Position numbers and translations under genes: made by a program. Shown here in pieces: positions 23,701 to 32,135 of a stretch of DNA of 58,063 nt (the first letter of the stretch is position 1; each line of letters begins with the position of its first letter). The notes under the pieces were generated by a model. It saw only the letters and a program-made list of their open reading frames with translations. It searched no databases and had not been told where the DNA came from. This DNA comes from CAYQMF01 sp964418595 (GTDB lineage: Bacteria > Planctomycetota > UBA1135 > UBA2386), in NCBI GenBank assembly GCA_964418595.1, contig CAYQMF010000028.1, positions 1 to 58,063 on the forward strand, given 5' to 3'.

Positions 23701-26700
23701 GTCCCTCAATCAGTTACCACTCGACGGCAAGGACGTCGAGGCACTGCTGCTGAGCGACATCTTCATGTCGGACTCCCAGACCTGCATCCCCGACTCCGCC
23801 CAACGCGAAGTCACGATGAAGGGGGATCTGCAGCAGATGCTCCTCGCCGACATCTTCCAGTCGCTGGGGATGTCGAAGATGGAGGGAATCCTGCGCGTCC
23901 GCAATCTGGTCGAGTGCCGCGAGGTGTACTTCCAGGACGGCTTCGTGCGCGGATTCCTGCCCAGCCGGGTCGAGGTGCGCCGGCTCGGCGTGCAGCTGAT
24001 CCAGGCCGGCCTCGTGACGCCAAGCCAGCTCCGCGCGATCCTGGTCGAGCAGCGGCGCGAGAACAAGTCGCTCCAGGAGCTGCTGGTCTCGAACGGCATC
24101 CTGCCAGAGGAGGATGTCTTGGACCTGTTCAGCCACCAGGCGAGCGAGGACATCTACAGCCTGTTCGCCTGGACCACAGGGACCTTCGAGTTCTACAAGG
24201 GTCCGCCTTCCGACGCGGAGGCCGTCGAACGGCTCGCCGCCTCGACCCGACTCGACATCAATGCCGTGCTCATGGAGGTGGCACGGCGGTCGGACGAGTG
24301 GGAGATCATCCAGGAGACCCTGCACTCGATCGACGAGCTGCTCGCGCACAGCTCGCGGTCCGGCGACGACCTCAAGGGCGACCACCGCGAGATCTACCAC
24401 GCCGTCGATGGCCAGCGGCCGATCCGCGTGCTGGCGCAGTCGATGCTCGTGGGCCTGTTCGAAGTCAGCCGCATCCTCGGCGACCTCGTACGCAAGGGCT
24501 ACGTTCGCTTCGTCACGATCGAGGAAGGCCTGGCCGTCGCCACGCACCTCGTATCCGCCAACCAGAAGACGCTGGCGGTCGCGCTCCTGAACACGCTCGC
24601 GGCGCGTCGCGACGGCGTGCCTGCCGAGTCGCTGCGGGCGATCGCGCAGGTCCTGGTCACGGCCGACGCGCCCCGGGTCGCCGCCGAGACCCTCCTCGCT
24701 GCTGCCGACGCCAGCGAGGATCCCGGTGCCGCGGTCCCGTTGCTGCGCGAGGCGCTCGCGGTGCAGCCCCGGTCGATGGACGTGCTGATGCGCATGCGGG
24801 CGGTCCTGCAACAGCACCCGGTGCACGCGTCGCGCAACGAGCTGAAGGACGTCACGGACGCGCTGATCGAGGCCTTCGTGTCCGCGGAGCGCTTCGACGA
24901 CGCGCTCATCGCCCTGCTCGAGCTCGACCACCTGGCCCCCGGCGATCCGCGCACGCTGTTCCGCCGCGCGATCATCCTGCACCGCGCCGGCCGGCGGGAC
25001 GACGCCATCAACGCCTTGCTCGCTCTCGCGGAGACGTTCAAGGCGCAGCGCGCCACCGACGAACTCGCCGCCGTCTACGACCAGATCCTCAAGATCGACT
25101 CGCACCGGCGGGACATCCAGAAGGCCCGCCGCGGTCTGCGGCTGACTGCCGCTGCGCGACGGGTGCGCTTCGTAGCGATCGGCGTGCTGTCGCTCGGGCT
25201 CGGCACGGCGGGAGTCGTGATCTACCGCGGCGTGCAGACCCAGCGCAGCATCAGCGAGGCCGCGCGCGTCGTCGACGACAGCCTGGCCGCCGGCGACGCT
25301 GTCGGGGCCACGCGGGTCATCGAAGAGCTCGATGCGCAGGAGATCATGACGCCGGAGGTCGACGAGATGCGGGCGCGCGTGCAGGCGCACCTGAGCATGT
25401 TGGCCGAAGCCGAGCAGCGCAAGCGCGACAGCGCGCGCGCCGAGGTGCTCAACAAGGCCGCCCGTCTCGTCGACGACGGCGATTTCGTCGCGGCGCTGCG
25501 TGTCTACGGCACGCTCGCCACGTCCGGGGAGCCCGGTGCCGACGTCGTCGCCAGCGAGGCGGCGAAGCTGCGGTTCGAGATGCTGGCGAGCGAGCTGAGC
25601 CTCGTCGCGCAGAGGCTGCCCATCGGTCTGCCGCCCCCGCCGGACTCCCTGCAGTCGCAGGAGACGCGGCGACTGGCCCTCGACCGACTCGCCGAGGGTT
25701 TCAGGCCGAGCACCCGACAGCGGGCCGCCAACGTCGCCCGCGCACTCGGGTCGGACGCCCACGCCAGCCTCGTGCAGCCGACCCTCGTCGCGAAGCTCGC
25801 GGAGACCTGTGCTGCGATCGAGAAGCAGTTCGTCCTCGCGGACGAGCGGCACGCCGCGTACTCGCACGTCGAGACGAAGATGGAGTCGGCGCGCCGCCTG
25901 CAACCGCTCCTCGTCGAGGCACGCGAACACGAGGCGGCGTTCCGCTTCGCCCAGGCCCTCGAATCGTTCAGGACGCTGGCCCGGGAACACACCGGCGACG
26001 ACCAGCTCAAGGCCATGTTCCTCGATCGGGTCGAGGCCAATGCCAAGCTCGTCCGCCTCCTCGAACTGCTCGAGCAGGCGACAGCGAACGGCGACTTCGC
26101 TGCTGCGCAGGGTCAGCTCCGCGCGATGCGCAAGGCTCGCCCGGAGGTCCCCTTCGACCGTCTCGTCCAGCTTCCGCTGCTGGTCACGAGCGAGCCTCCG
26201 GGCGCCCGGGTGTCGGCCGGTTCGTCCACCGAGCCGCTCGGCATCACCCCACTGCGCATCACGTACACGCCTGCCAACGTCACGACGCTGCGGATCGAAA
26301 TGACCGGGTACGGCGCGGAGGCGGCCACGGTCACCGGTGACAGCGTTGGCGAGGTCCGCGCTGCCCTGGTGAAGCTGCCGTCGTGGGCCGCAGACCTGGA
26401 GGGCCCGGTCACCCACGCGCCGACCGCGCTCGGGAACACGGTGTTCGTCGTCGACCGCGCCGGCAACGTGCGCGCGCACGAAGCCCAGACGGGTCGGCAG
26501 ACGTGGCATGTCCAGACCGGTGACCTGTCCGGCATGCTGCCGAGCCCCGCGGCGACCGCCAGTCAGGTGATCGTCGCCTCCGTGGACGGAACGCTGCGGA
26601 GCCTGTCGGCCGGGACGGGGCGCCCGACGTGGGAGCGGGAGGAGCTTCCGGTCGAGGTTGCGCCCGTGGTCCACGATGACACGGTGATCGTCGCCACGGT

Positions 26701-27328
26701 CGACTCCCGCCTCGTCGGCATCGATGTCGTCACGGGACGCCGGCGGTTCGAACAGCCGCTCCGCCGGCCGGTGACGGGCTCGATGCTCCTCGTCGGTACC
26801 CGGCTCTACACGGCATCGGCCGACGGCGATGTCCTCTGTGCTGCGGCAGCGGACGGGCGCGAGCTCTGGCGCGCCAGCCTGGGGCAGCTCGTCGTGGTGT
26901 CGCCGGTCGCGGTCGGGAGCCGGATCGTCGTGGTGGGTGACGAAGGCAAGGTCGCGGCATTCGACGCCACGAGCGGTCGGCCGGCGTGGTCGCAGTCGTA
27001 CCGTTCCTTGCTGTCGGTGACACCGGCGCTCTGTGGCGGAAACATCTTCATCGCGGCCGACGGTGGCGTGCTCGGCGTGGATCCGGCGAGCGGTCAGCGT
27101 CTCTCGACGCTCCCGATCGAGGAGCCGGTTTCGCTCCTCGCTTCGACTGGCACACGGCTGATCATCGGGACGGCGAAGGGAACGATCCTGTGCGTCGATC
27201 CCGACCACGCCGCGGTGCTGACGCGCATGCGTGGACCCGGACGCGCAACCGTCGCGACGATCCTCCCGGACGGCGTGCTGCTCGGCTTCGACGGGAAATG
27301 CGTCCACGCCTACCATGGCCTGCCGTGA
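23699..27328 (+). CDS. DUF4388-TM-PEGA-PQQ-propeller giant protein
   Basis: 1209 residues in a rare order. DUF4388/PATAN-like domain at about 40-250 (MKGDLQQMLLADIFQSL, GILRVRNLVECREVYFQDG). TPR-like helices run to about 480. A single transmembrane helix lies near 488-506 (FVAIGVLSLGLGTAGVVIY). A long coiled or helical region follows to about 820, then a PEGA domain at about 824-890 (VTSEPPGARV). It ends in an eight-stranded-type PQQ/WD40-like propeller of repeats such as AHEAQTGRQTWHVQTG, SLSAGTGRPTWERE and AFDATSGRPAWSQ. With one helix, the N-terminal half should be cytoplasmic and the PEGA-propeller outside. DUF4388 proteins often belong to gliding or two-component signalling contexts. It may relay an envelope signal. 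Starts at 23765 or 23816 are possible alternatives. Confidence 0.85.
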   Translation: MSLNQLPLDGKDVEALLLSDIFMSDSQTCIPDSAQREVTMKGDLQQMLLADIFQSLGMSKMEGILRVRNLVECREVYFQDGFVRGFLPSRVEVRRLGVQLIQAGLVTPSQLRAILVEQRRENKSLQELLVSNGILPEEDVLDLFSHQASEDIYSLFAWTTGTFEFYKGPPSDAEAVERLAASTRLDINAVLMEVARRSDEWEIIQETLHSIDELLAHSSRSGDDLKGDHREIYHAVDGQRPIRVLAQSMLVGLFEVSRILGDLVRKGYVRFVTIEEGLAVATHLVSANQKTLAVALLNTLAARRDGVPAESLRAIAQVLVTADAPRVAAETLLAAADASEDPGAAVPLLREALAVQPRSMDVLMRMRAVLQQHPVHASRNELKDVTDALIEAFVSAERFDDALIALLELDHLAPGDPRTLFRRAIILHRAGRRDDAINALLALAETFKAQRATDELAAVYDQILKIDSHRRDIQKARRGLRLTAAARRVRFVAIGVLSLGLGTAGVVIYRGVQTQRSISEAARVVDDSLAAGDAVGATRVIEELDAQEIMTPEVDEMRARVQAHLSMLAEAEQRKRDSARAEVLNKAARLVDDGDFVAALRVYGTLATSGEPGADVVASEAAKLRFEMLASELSLVAQRLPIGLPPPPDSLQSQETRRLALDRLAEGFRPSTRQRAANVARALGSDAHASLVQPTLVAKLAETCAAIEKQFVLADERHAAYSHVETKMESARRLQPLLVEAREHEAAFRFAQALESFRTLAREHTGDDQLKAMFLDRVEANAKLVRLLELLEQATANGDFAAAQGQLRAMRKARPEVPFDRLVQLPLLVTSEPPGARVSAGSSTEPLGITPLRITYTPANVTTLRIEMTGYGAEAATVTGDSVGEVRAALVKLPSWAADLEGPVTHAPTALGNTVFVVDRAGNVRAHEAQTGRQTWHVQTGDLSGMLPSPAATASQVIVASVDGTLRSLSAGTGRPTWEREELPVEVAPVVHDDTVIVATVDSRLVGIDVVTGRRRFEQPLRRPVTGSMLLVGTRLYTASADGDVLCAAAADGRELWRASLGQLVVVSPVAVGSRIVVVGDEGKVAAFDATSGRPAWSQSYRSLLSVTPALCGGNIFIAADGGVLGVDPASGQRLSTLPIEEPVSLLASTGTRLIIGTAKGTILCVDPDHAAVLTRMRGPGRATVATILPDGVLLGFDGKCVHAYHGLP

Positions 27329-27577
27329 GGGCGGAGACGCGTCACCGTCGCATCCGCACGACGCCGACGCAGGCCAGCATCCTCGCTGCGCCGTCGCGGC
27401 CGTCGACATTCCGACGAGTCCATCCGTACGCCGAGCCGTTCTCGCGGCCGGCTTCCCCGCACCCAAGGGCGCCTCTGGCCCGTCACGGCATGCGCCGGAG
27501 CACGTCGCGCGAGTTGGCACACGCCTTGCTCCGGTGCTCGTGAACACCCACTCGCTCTGCCTCGAGATCCCACTGCA

Positions 27578-27940
27578 ATGTCCGTACGTGGCCTGACAAC
27601 CCTGGTCCTCTCACTTGCGCTCCTCGGCGCCTGCTCTGGAAGGGGCGGAGGCGGCAGCAACAACGCCGCGGCGCGTGACTCCTCGCCGCCACTGGGCGTT
27701 TCCGACTCCGACGTCCTGGCCCCGGCCCCCGGCAAGCCGAGCCCGGGAGGCGACGTCACCCCGATCCATCCCGGCAAGCCATCCGCACCCATCGACCCGC
27801 CCTCCACCGGAGGTGGAAGTCGCGGCGGGGGTGGTGCCGCCGTCCCGGAACCGGGGACCCTCCTGCTCGTCGGCACCGGCCTCGCCGGCGCCGCGCTCGC
27901 CCGGCGCCGCCGGCGCAAGCAGGCCGAGACCGAGGGCTGA
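27578..27940 (+). CDS. Mini PEP-CTERM protein with an N-terminal lipobox
   Basis: A 120-residue protein. An N-terminal signal with a lipobox (LVLSLALLGACSG, Cys19) is followed by a Gly/Pro/Ser-rich spacer of about 70 residues. A PEP-CTERM sorting signal closes the protein: Val-Pro-Glu-Pro, a hydrophobic helix (GTLLLVGTGLAGAALA), then RRRRRK. PEP-CTERM tails are cut by exosortase; no exosortase gene is in the window. Having both a lipid anchor and a sorting tail around almost no domain is odd. It may be a carrier for glycans or a surface stalk. The 249 bases before it show no gene. Confidence 0.85.
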   Translation: MSVRGLTTLVLSLALLGACSGRGGGGSNNAAARDSSPPLGVSDSDVLAPAPGKPSPGGDVTPIHPGKPSAPIDPPSTGGGSRGGGGAAVPEPGTLLLVGTGLAGAALARRRRRKQAETEG

Positions 27941-27977
27941 GCGCGCAATCCGGACCCAGCCCGGTATCCTCCGTCGC

Positions 27978-28709
27978 GTGCGCGCGACCCCCGCGATCCT
28001 GCCGCTGACGCTGCTCGCTTTGGCTTGCGGTGGACCGCCTGCCCCCGTGGACGACGATCACGGCGCGTCGCAGGCGGTTTTTGCCCTGGTCCACAGTCCT
28101 CCCAACCGGTGGGCTCCTTGCGTCGAGGCCGTGCTCGCCAACGGCCAGGCCGCGATCAGGCCGCTCCTACGAGAGTTGGAAACGAGCCCGCACGGGCCTG
28201 GCGCGCAACCGGCGGTCGCTGTCCTGGGGCGGCTCGCGGGAGCGTGCCCGCCCGGTGAGGACACCACTGCGGCCGCGGCGCGGCTGCTGCGCGAGCTGCT
28301 GGGTCACGCATCGGCGGACGTTGCGGCCGAAGCGGCGCTCTCCCTGGCACGGATGCGGGCTCCCGACGCCCACGCCGCCCTGCGCGCTTCGATGCTCGAT
28401 CCCGCGGCCTCGACGTATGCCCGCACGGCCGCGGCGAGCGCCCTCGTCGACCTCGGCGATCGGGGCGACGCCGTGGCGTTCCTGTGCGACATCCTTCTGG
28501 CACCGACCGATCGAGGGCGAGCCCGCGCCGCCACCCGGGGCCTGCCCGTCGATCAGGCCCGCTGGGCGGTCGAGCGCAACCTCGCGATCGACGCCATCGG
28601 CCGAGCCGCTCCCGGGACCAGCTTCCGGCTGGACGCCGACGCCTCGTGGCCGAGCCTCGAGGCGGGTGTCGCCGAGGTTCGCGAGCACTTCCGACTGGAG
28701 CCCAGATGA
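27978..28709 (+). CDS. HEAT-repeat lipoprotein
   Basis: A 243-residue protein beginning with GTG and a short lipoprotein signal (ILPLTLLALACGG; Cys near 17). The mature part is helical repeats of HEAT/PBS-lyase type: AAIRPLLRELETSPHGPGAQ, DVAAEAALSLARMRAPDAHA, YARTAAASALVDLGDRGDAV. Such repeats usually bind proteins. It starts 37 bases after the PEP-CTERM gene. Its stop overlaps the next gene's ATG (ATGA), which suggests the two products act together. Confidence 0.8.
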   Translation: MRATPAILPLTLLALACGGPPAPVDDDHGASQAVFALVHSPPNRWAPCVEAVLANGQAAIRPLLRELETSPHGPGAQPAVAVLGRLAGACPPGEDTTAAAARLLRELLGHASADVAAEAALSLARMRAPDAHAALRASMLDPAASTYARTAAASALVDLGDRGDAVAFLCDILLAPTDRGRARAATRGLPVDQARWAVERNLAIDAIGRAAPGTSFRLDADASWPSLEAGVAEVREHFRLEPR

Positions 28710-29614
28710 GGCCTCGCTCCGGCTGGCTCGCCGTCGCGCTGGTAGCCGCGGCCCACGCGCAGGTCCATGAGAGCAAGGCGCCGTCCACGTTCGAACGCGA
28801 GCTCGCCATCCTGCAGCAAGCGCGCGCCCCGGACGCCCCGGCCCAGGTCGGTGCCGACGAGATCAAGGCGACCCGCACCTTCCTCGATCGCCACGGTCAG
28901 ACCCACGCGACCGATGTCCGCGTCCTCCAGCTCCGGACCCGGCTCGGCTCCCTCCATCTGCACGCGTGCGACGCCGACGCGGCGGCACGCGAGTTCGACG
29001 CCGTGCTGACCGCGGCGGCGGTGGACGCGCGCGACCTGCGCGGGCGAGCCGCGTACGGACTGGCCCAGGCCCAGGAGATGCGCGGCGACAAGACCGCGGC
29101 CCGAGCGACCCTCGAGAGGCTCGCGACGGCGCACGCGGGGGAACGGTACGCCCGCTTCGCGCTCGTCGCACTCGAGCGCATCCGGCGCGCCCAGGAGCCC
29201 GACGCGGTGGCCAGGTTCGATCCCGGCCCGCTGCTCGACGTCGACGGCCGCCTGCACCGGGTGCGCGACGGACTCGGGGCCGCGAGCGTCGTCGTGTACT
29301 GGTCGCCGGACATCCCAGCCGCGGTCACCCGGCTGCGCGGCGTGTGCAAGGCATGGGCCGCCGCCGGCGGCGAAGCGAGCCGGTGCTTTGCGATCGCACT
29401 CGGCGCCGACACCACCCGGATGCGCGGCGTGGCCTCGACCCTCGGCCTCGCCTGCGTCGTGGTGCCGTGCGACGACGAGTTCCTCGACCCAGCGGTGCTG
29501 GCGGCGGGAGTGACGCGACTGCCGACCACCCTTCTCATCGGCCACGACGGTGCGATCCTGGGCCGCGATCTCGCCCTCACGGAGCTGGGGCGGATCGCCG
29601 CACGCCTGCGCTGA
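28706..29614 (+). CDS. Secreted TPR-like/thioredoxin-fold protein without CxxC
   Basis: A 302-residue protein with a short signal peptide (GWLAVALVAAAHAQ). Helices at about 50-165 resemble TPRs (LRTRLGSLHLHACDADAAA, AYGLAQAQEMRGDKTAARA). A C-terminal TlpA/peroxiredoxin-like thioredoxin fold follows at about 170-302 (GAASVVVYWSPDIPAAV, then VTRLPTTLLIGHDGAILGRD). Where redox-active members carry Cys-x-x-Cys after the first strand it reads SPDIPA. It is therefore probably not a thiol oxidoreductase but a binding version of the fold. Translation is coupled to the HEAT lipoprotein gene upstream. Confidence 0.8.
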   Translation: MRPRSGWLAVALVAAAHAQVHESKAPSTFERELAILQQARAPDAPAQVGADEIKATRTFLDRHGQTHATDVRVLQLRTRLGSLHLHACDADAAAREFDAVLTAAAVDARDLRGRAAYGLAQAQEMRGDKTAARATLERLATAHAGERYARFALVALERIRRAQEPDAVARFDPGPLLDVDGRLHRVRDGLGAASVVVYWSPDIPAAVTRLRGVCKAWAAAGGEASRCFAIALGADTTRMRGVASTLGLACVVVPCDDEFLDPAVLAAGVTRLPTTLLIGHDGAILGRDLALTELGRIAARLR

Positions 29615-29653
29615 AGTCCCGACTCCGCGTCATCGCGCGCTGCGAGAGGTCGC

Positions 29654-30193
29654 CTACGGGAACGCCTGGTTCACGCTCTGCAGCTGCATGTCGACGACCG
29701 CACCGTTCTGGACGACGACCTTGCCCTTGTAGCTGAGCTGACTCTTCTCGCACTCGACCGTGACCTCGATGCGCTCATCGAGCGAAGCGTTGGCGAGGTC
29801 GGACAGCACGCGCAGGTTCCGGTAGCCGAGCGCGAGCAGGCGATCCGTCACTGCATCGCGCACGCGCGCAGGCGCGCTGACCGGCTCGCTCGTCGGCGCG
29901 GCCACGGTCACGGCTGCCGGCGCGTTCTCGCCACTGCGCCGGACGGCACGCTCGACCCGGGCGCAGGCCTCCGCCACGCCACCGAGATCCTCGTGCAGCA
30001 GCGCGAGCGCCTGCTCCGTCCGCTCCAGGCGCACGCGCTCGATCGACTGCGCAACGCGCTCGAGGCGTTCGTTGAGCTGCTTGAGGCCGGCGACCTCCTG
30101 CAGGTACCGCTCGAACCGCCCCAACCGGACGTGCACGAGCACGTAGCCGATGAGCAGGGCGGCGAAGAAGAGGCTGAACTGGAGCGTGCTCAT
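29654..30193 (-). CDS. Membrane-anchored coiled-coil protein
   Basis: A 179-residue protein. An N-terminal helix (LQFSLFFAALLIGYVLVHV) is followed by a coiled coil at about 30-75 (LKQLNERLERVAQSIERVRL), an Ala/Pro linker and a C-terminal domain with a beta-rich end (RIEVTVECEKSQLSYKGKVV). No family is recognised. It is the last of four minus-strand genes led by the SpoIIE-type phosphatase. It converges with 28706-29614 leaving 39 bases. Confidence 0.75.
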   Translation of the reverse strand: MSTLQFSLFFAALLIGYVLVHVRLGRFERYLQEVAGLKQLNERLERVAQSIERVRLERTEQALALLHEDLGGVAEACARVERAVRRSGENAPAAVTVAAPTSEPVSAPARVRDAVTDRLLALGYRNLRVLSDLANASLDERIEVTVECEKSQLSYKGKVVVQNGAVVDMQLQSVNQAFP

Positions 30194-30227
30194 GGCGCGG
30201 AGCGCGCGAGTGTAGCGCCACGCTCCG

Positions 30228-31193
30228 CTAGCGATGCGTGGCTTCCAGCGCGCGGACCAGGCCCGGATCCAGTTCGTGGCCGCTGGCGCGCGCGATCATC
30301 CACCAGGCCCAGACCGCCGCCGGCCGGGCGGCGCGGATGCACGCATTGATCTGCGCCGCGATCTCGGCCGCAGACGGAGCAACGGGCTCGAGCACAGCAA
30401 GGTCCACTGCGGGGAAGACCAGGCCCGCTGGCGTCTCCACGCGCAGGGTCACCGTGCCGTCGCGGCCCGGGCCGCCGACCACGGTCGCTTGCCGCCAATG
30501 CGACTCGAACTCGACGCGGACGAGACGTCGATCGTCGAGCACGGCAGCGGTGCCAGGGTCGTACGCGACCCGCGCCGGTGGCAGGGCGGCCCAGCCGCGC
30601 CGCGCCCTCGCCTGTTCCAGGGCTGCCGCGATCGAAGGCTCCAACTCGCGCGTGAGCGCCTCGACCCGCGCCGCCGCGCGCAGGGCCCGACCCGCCGCGA
30701 AGTCGGCTGCGAGAAGCGCGTCGTGCTGGTTCAGCGCAGCGAGGAGCCTCGCCTCTTCGGCCTCGATTGCGACGACGAAGACGCCGGGGTCGACCGAGGC
30801 CGACACCGCATCGAGCAGGCGGCGCGCGACCGAGAGTTCGCCGCTGTCCGTGGCCAGCCGCGCGGCGGCGAGGATCCCGAACACGCGGTCGCGGGTCTGG
30901 GGATCCGCGCGGGCCGCGTCGCCCTCGTGGTGGGCGCCCTCCCCGGAGCGCCCGGCACCGCCTTCCGCCCCCCCGGCGCTCGCCGGCGCGTTGCCGGACG
31001 GCGCGTCGGGCTTCGCACCGGGCAGACGCTCGTGCGTCCCTGCCCTCCGATCGCTACCAGCGTCGCCGCGGCCATCCCCAGGGGACGGCGAGGACGGCTC
31101 GCCGAGCCCCGGACCGCCGACGAGAAGGAGCGCCAGCAACGCACAGGCGATGGCCACGCGGCGCGTGCGACGGAAGCGACGGCGGCCGGCCAT
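30228..31193 (-). CDS. Secreted or anchored protein of the phosphatase operon, unknown
   Basis: A 321-residue protein. A basic N-terminus and a hydrophobic segment (VAIACALLALLLVGGPGLG) form an export signal or anchor. A Gly/Pro/Ser/Asp-rich low-complexity spacer lies at about 33-95. Then comes a helical region (VFGILAAARLATDSGELSVA) and a beta-containing C-terminal domain (RLVRVEFESHWRQATVVG). I do not recognise it. It lies 12 bases after the next upstream gene (31206-32135) and 34 bases before 29654-30193, consistent with one transcript. Confidence 0.75.
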   Translation of the reverse strand: MAGRRRFRRTRRVAIACALLALLLVGGPGLGEPSSPSPGDGRGDAGSDRRAGTHERLPGAKPDAPSGNAPASAGGAEGGAGRSGEGAHHEGDAARADPQTRDRVFGILAAARLATDSGELSVARRLLDAVSASVDPGVFVVAIEAEEARLLAALNQHDALLAADFAAGRALRAAARVEALTRELEPSIAAALEQARARRGWAALPPARVAYDPGTAAVLDDRRLVRVEFESHWRQATVVGGPGRDGTVTLRVETPAGLVFPAVDLAVLEPVAPSAAEIAAQINACIRAARPAAVWAWWMIARASGHELDPGLVRALEATHR

Positions 31194-31205
31194 GGGGGTC
31201 GGAGA

Positions 31206-32135
31206 TCAGCGGCCGAGCAGTTCGCGCCAGCGCTGCGAGCGCGCGTCCGAGGCGTAGTTCTGGACGAGCCACTGGAGGTGGGCGTCCCGAGCGGCGGCGT
31301 CGCCCGCTCGATCGAACGCCAGCACCGCGACGAGGCGCGCGGCCTTGAAGGTCGGCACGACGCGCAGCACGCGCTTGACACCCTCGAGCCCCTGCTCGCG
31401 AGCCGACGCATCGGGAGCCAGCACGTCCAAGGTTGCGATCGCCAACGCCAGCTCCGGGAGGTCCGGCCCCGCGGAGTGGACCTCGCGTACGGCGGCCACC
31501 GTGGCGGGTTGCTCGGGGTCGAACGCACCGAGCGCTGCGACGACCTTGGTCTCCCACGCGTCCGGGAACGCCGCACGTAACGCGGTCGCCGCCTGGTCCG
31601 CGCGCTCGCGATCCTCGATCCGTGTCGCGCACTGCCAGGCGAGAAGCCCCGCGTCCACGCCGGCACCCTGCTCGAGGGCTAGCAATGCCAACCCCGCGGC
31701 CCGGCGGGCATCGTCCTGGTCGCCCTTCACGGCGTGGCGCAGCGCGAATCCGCGCGCCGCCAGGAGCCGGTCGACGCCGGTGGCGTCACCGAACAGCAGC
31801 AGGCGCTCGGCGCCGATGCAGGCCGGCTCCGGAAGGTCCTGCGCCAGGGAGATGCGAACCTGCATCCGGGTGACGTCGCGCCCGGGGTGGACGCGGCCGA
31901 ACTCCTCCAGACGGCGCTCGAGCTCGACGAGGGTCGCGCGGTCGGGTGCCTCGCGCCCGAGTTCGACCTCCGCGGCCCGCGTCAGCTCGGCGAACTCGGC
32001 CTCGACCGCCGCTGCGCGCTGGTAGTAGACGCCGCCCACTGCCAGCGCCGCCAGGAGGACCACGGCGCACACTCCACCGAGCAGTCGTCGCGACGACGCG
32101 GGTGCGCCCGGACGCGATGGCGAGGTGCGGCTCAC
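31206..32135 (-). CDS. Single-pass membrane protein with helical repeats
   Basis: A 309-residue protein with one N-terminal transmembrane helix (LLGGVCAVVLLAALAVGGVYY) and a soluble all-helical remainder. Features such as VELERRLEEFGRVHPGRDV, RRAAGLALLALEQGAG and AARLVAVLAFDRAGDAAARD suggest TPR-type repeats. No catalytic motif is seen. Its ATG overlaps the stop of the SpoIIE-type phosphatase (ATGA), so the two are translationally coupled. Confidence 0.78.
   Translation of the reverse strand: MSRTSPSRPGAPASSRRLLGGVCAVVLLAALAVGGVYYQRAAAVEAEFAELTRAAEVELGREAPDRATLVELERRLEEFGRVHPGRDVTRMQVRISLAQDLPEPACIGAERLLLFGDATGVDRLLAARGFALRHAVKGDQDDARRAAGLALLALEQGAGVDAGLLAWQCATRIEDRERADQAATALRAAFPDAWETKVVAALGAFDPEQPATVAAVREVHSAGPDLPELALAIATLDVLAPDASAREQGLEGVKRVLRVVPTFKAARLVAVLAFDRAGDAAARDAHLQWLVQNYASDARSQRWRELLGR

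Noticed and set aside
22264..26340. 1358-residue plus-strand frame
   Set aside because: Arg/Gln-rich shadow across two real genes in other frames (the HEAT-like and the DUF4388 protein); no motifs.
23714..27547. 1277-residue minus-strand frame
   Set aside because: Antisense of the DUF4388-PEGA-propeller gene; composition typical of GC-rich antisense frames.
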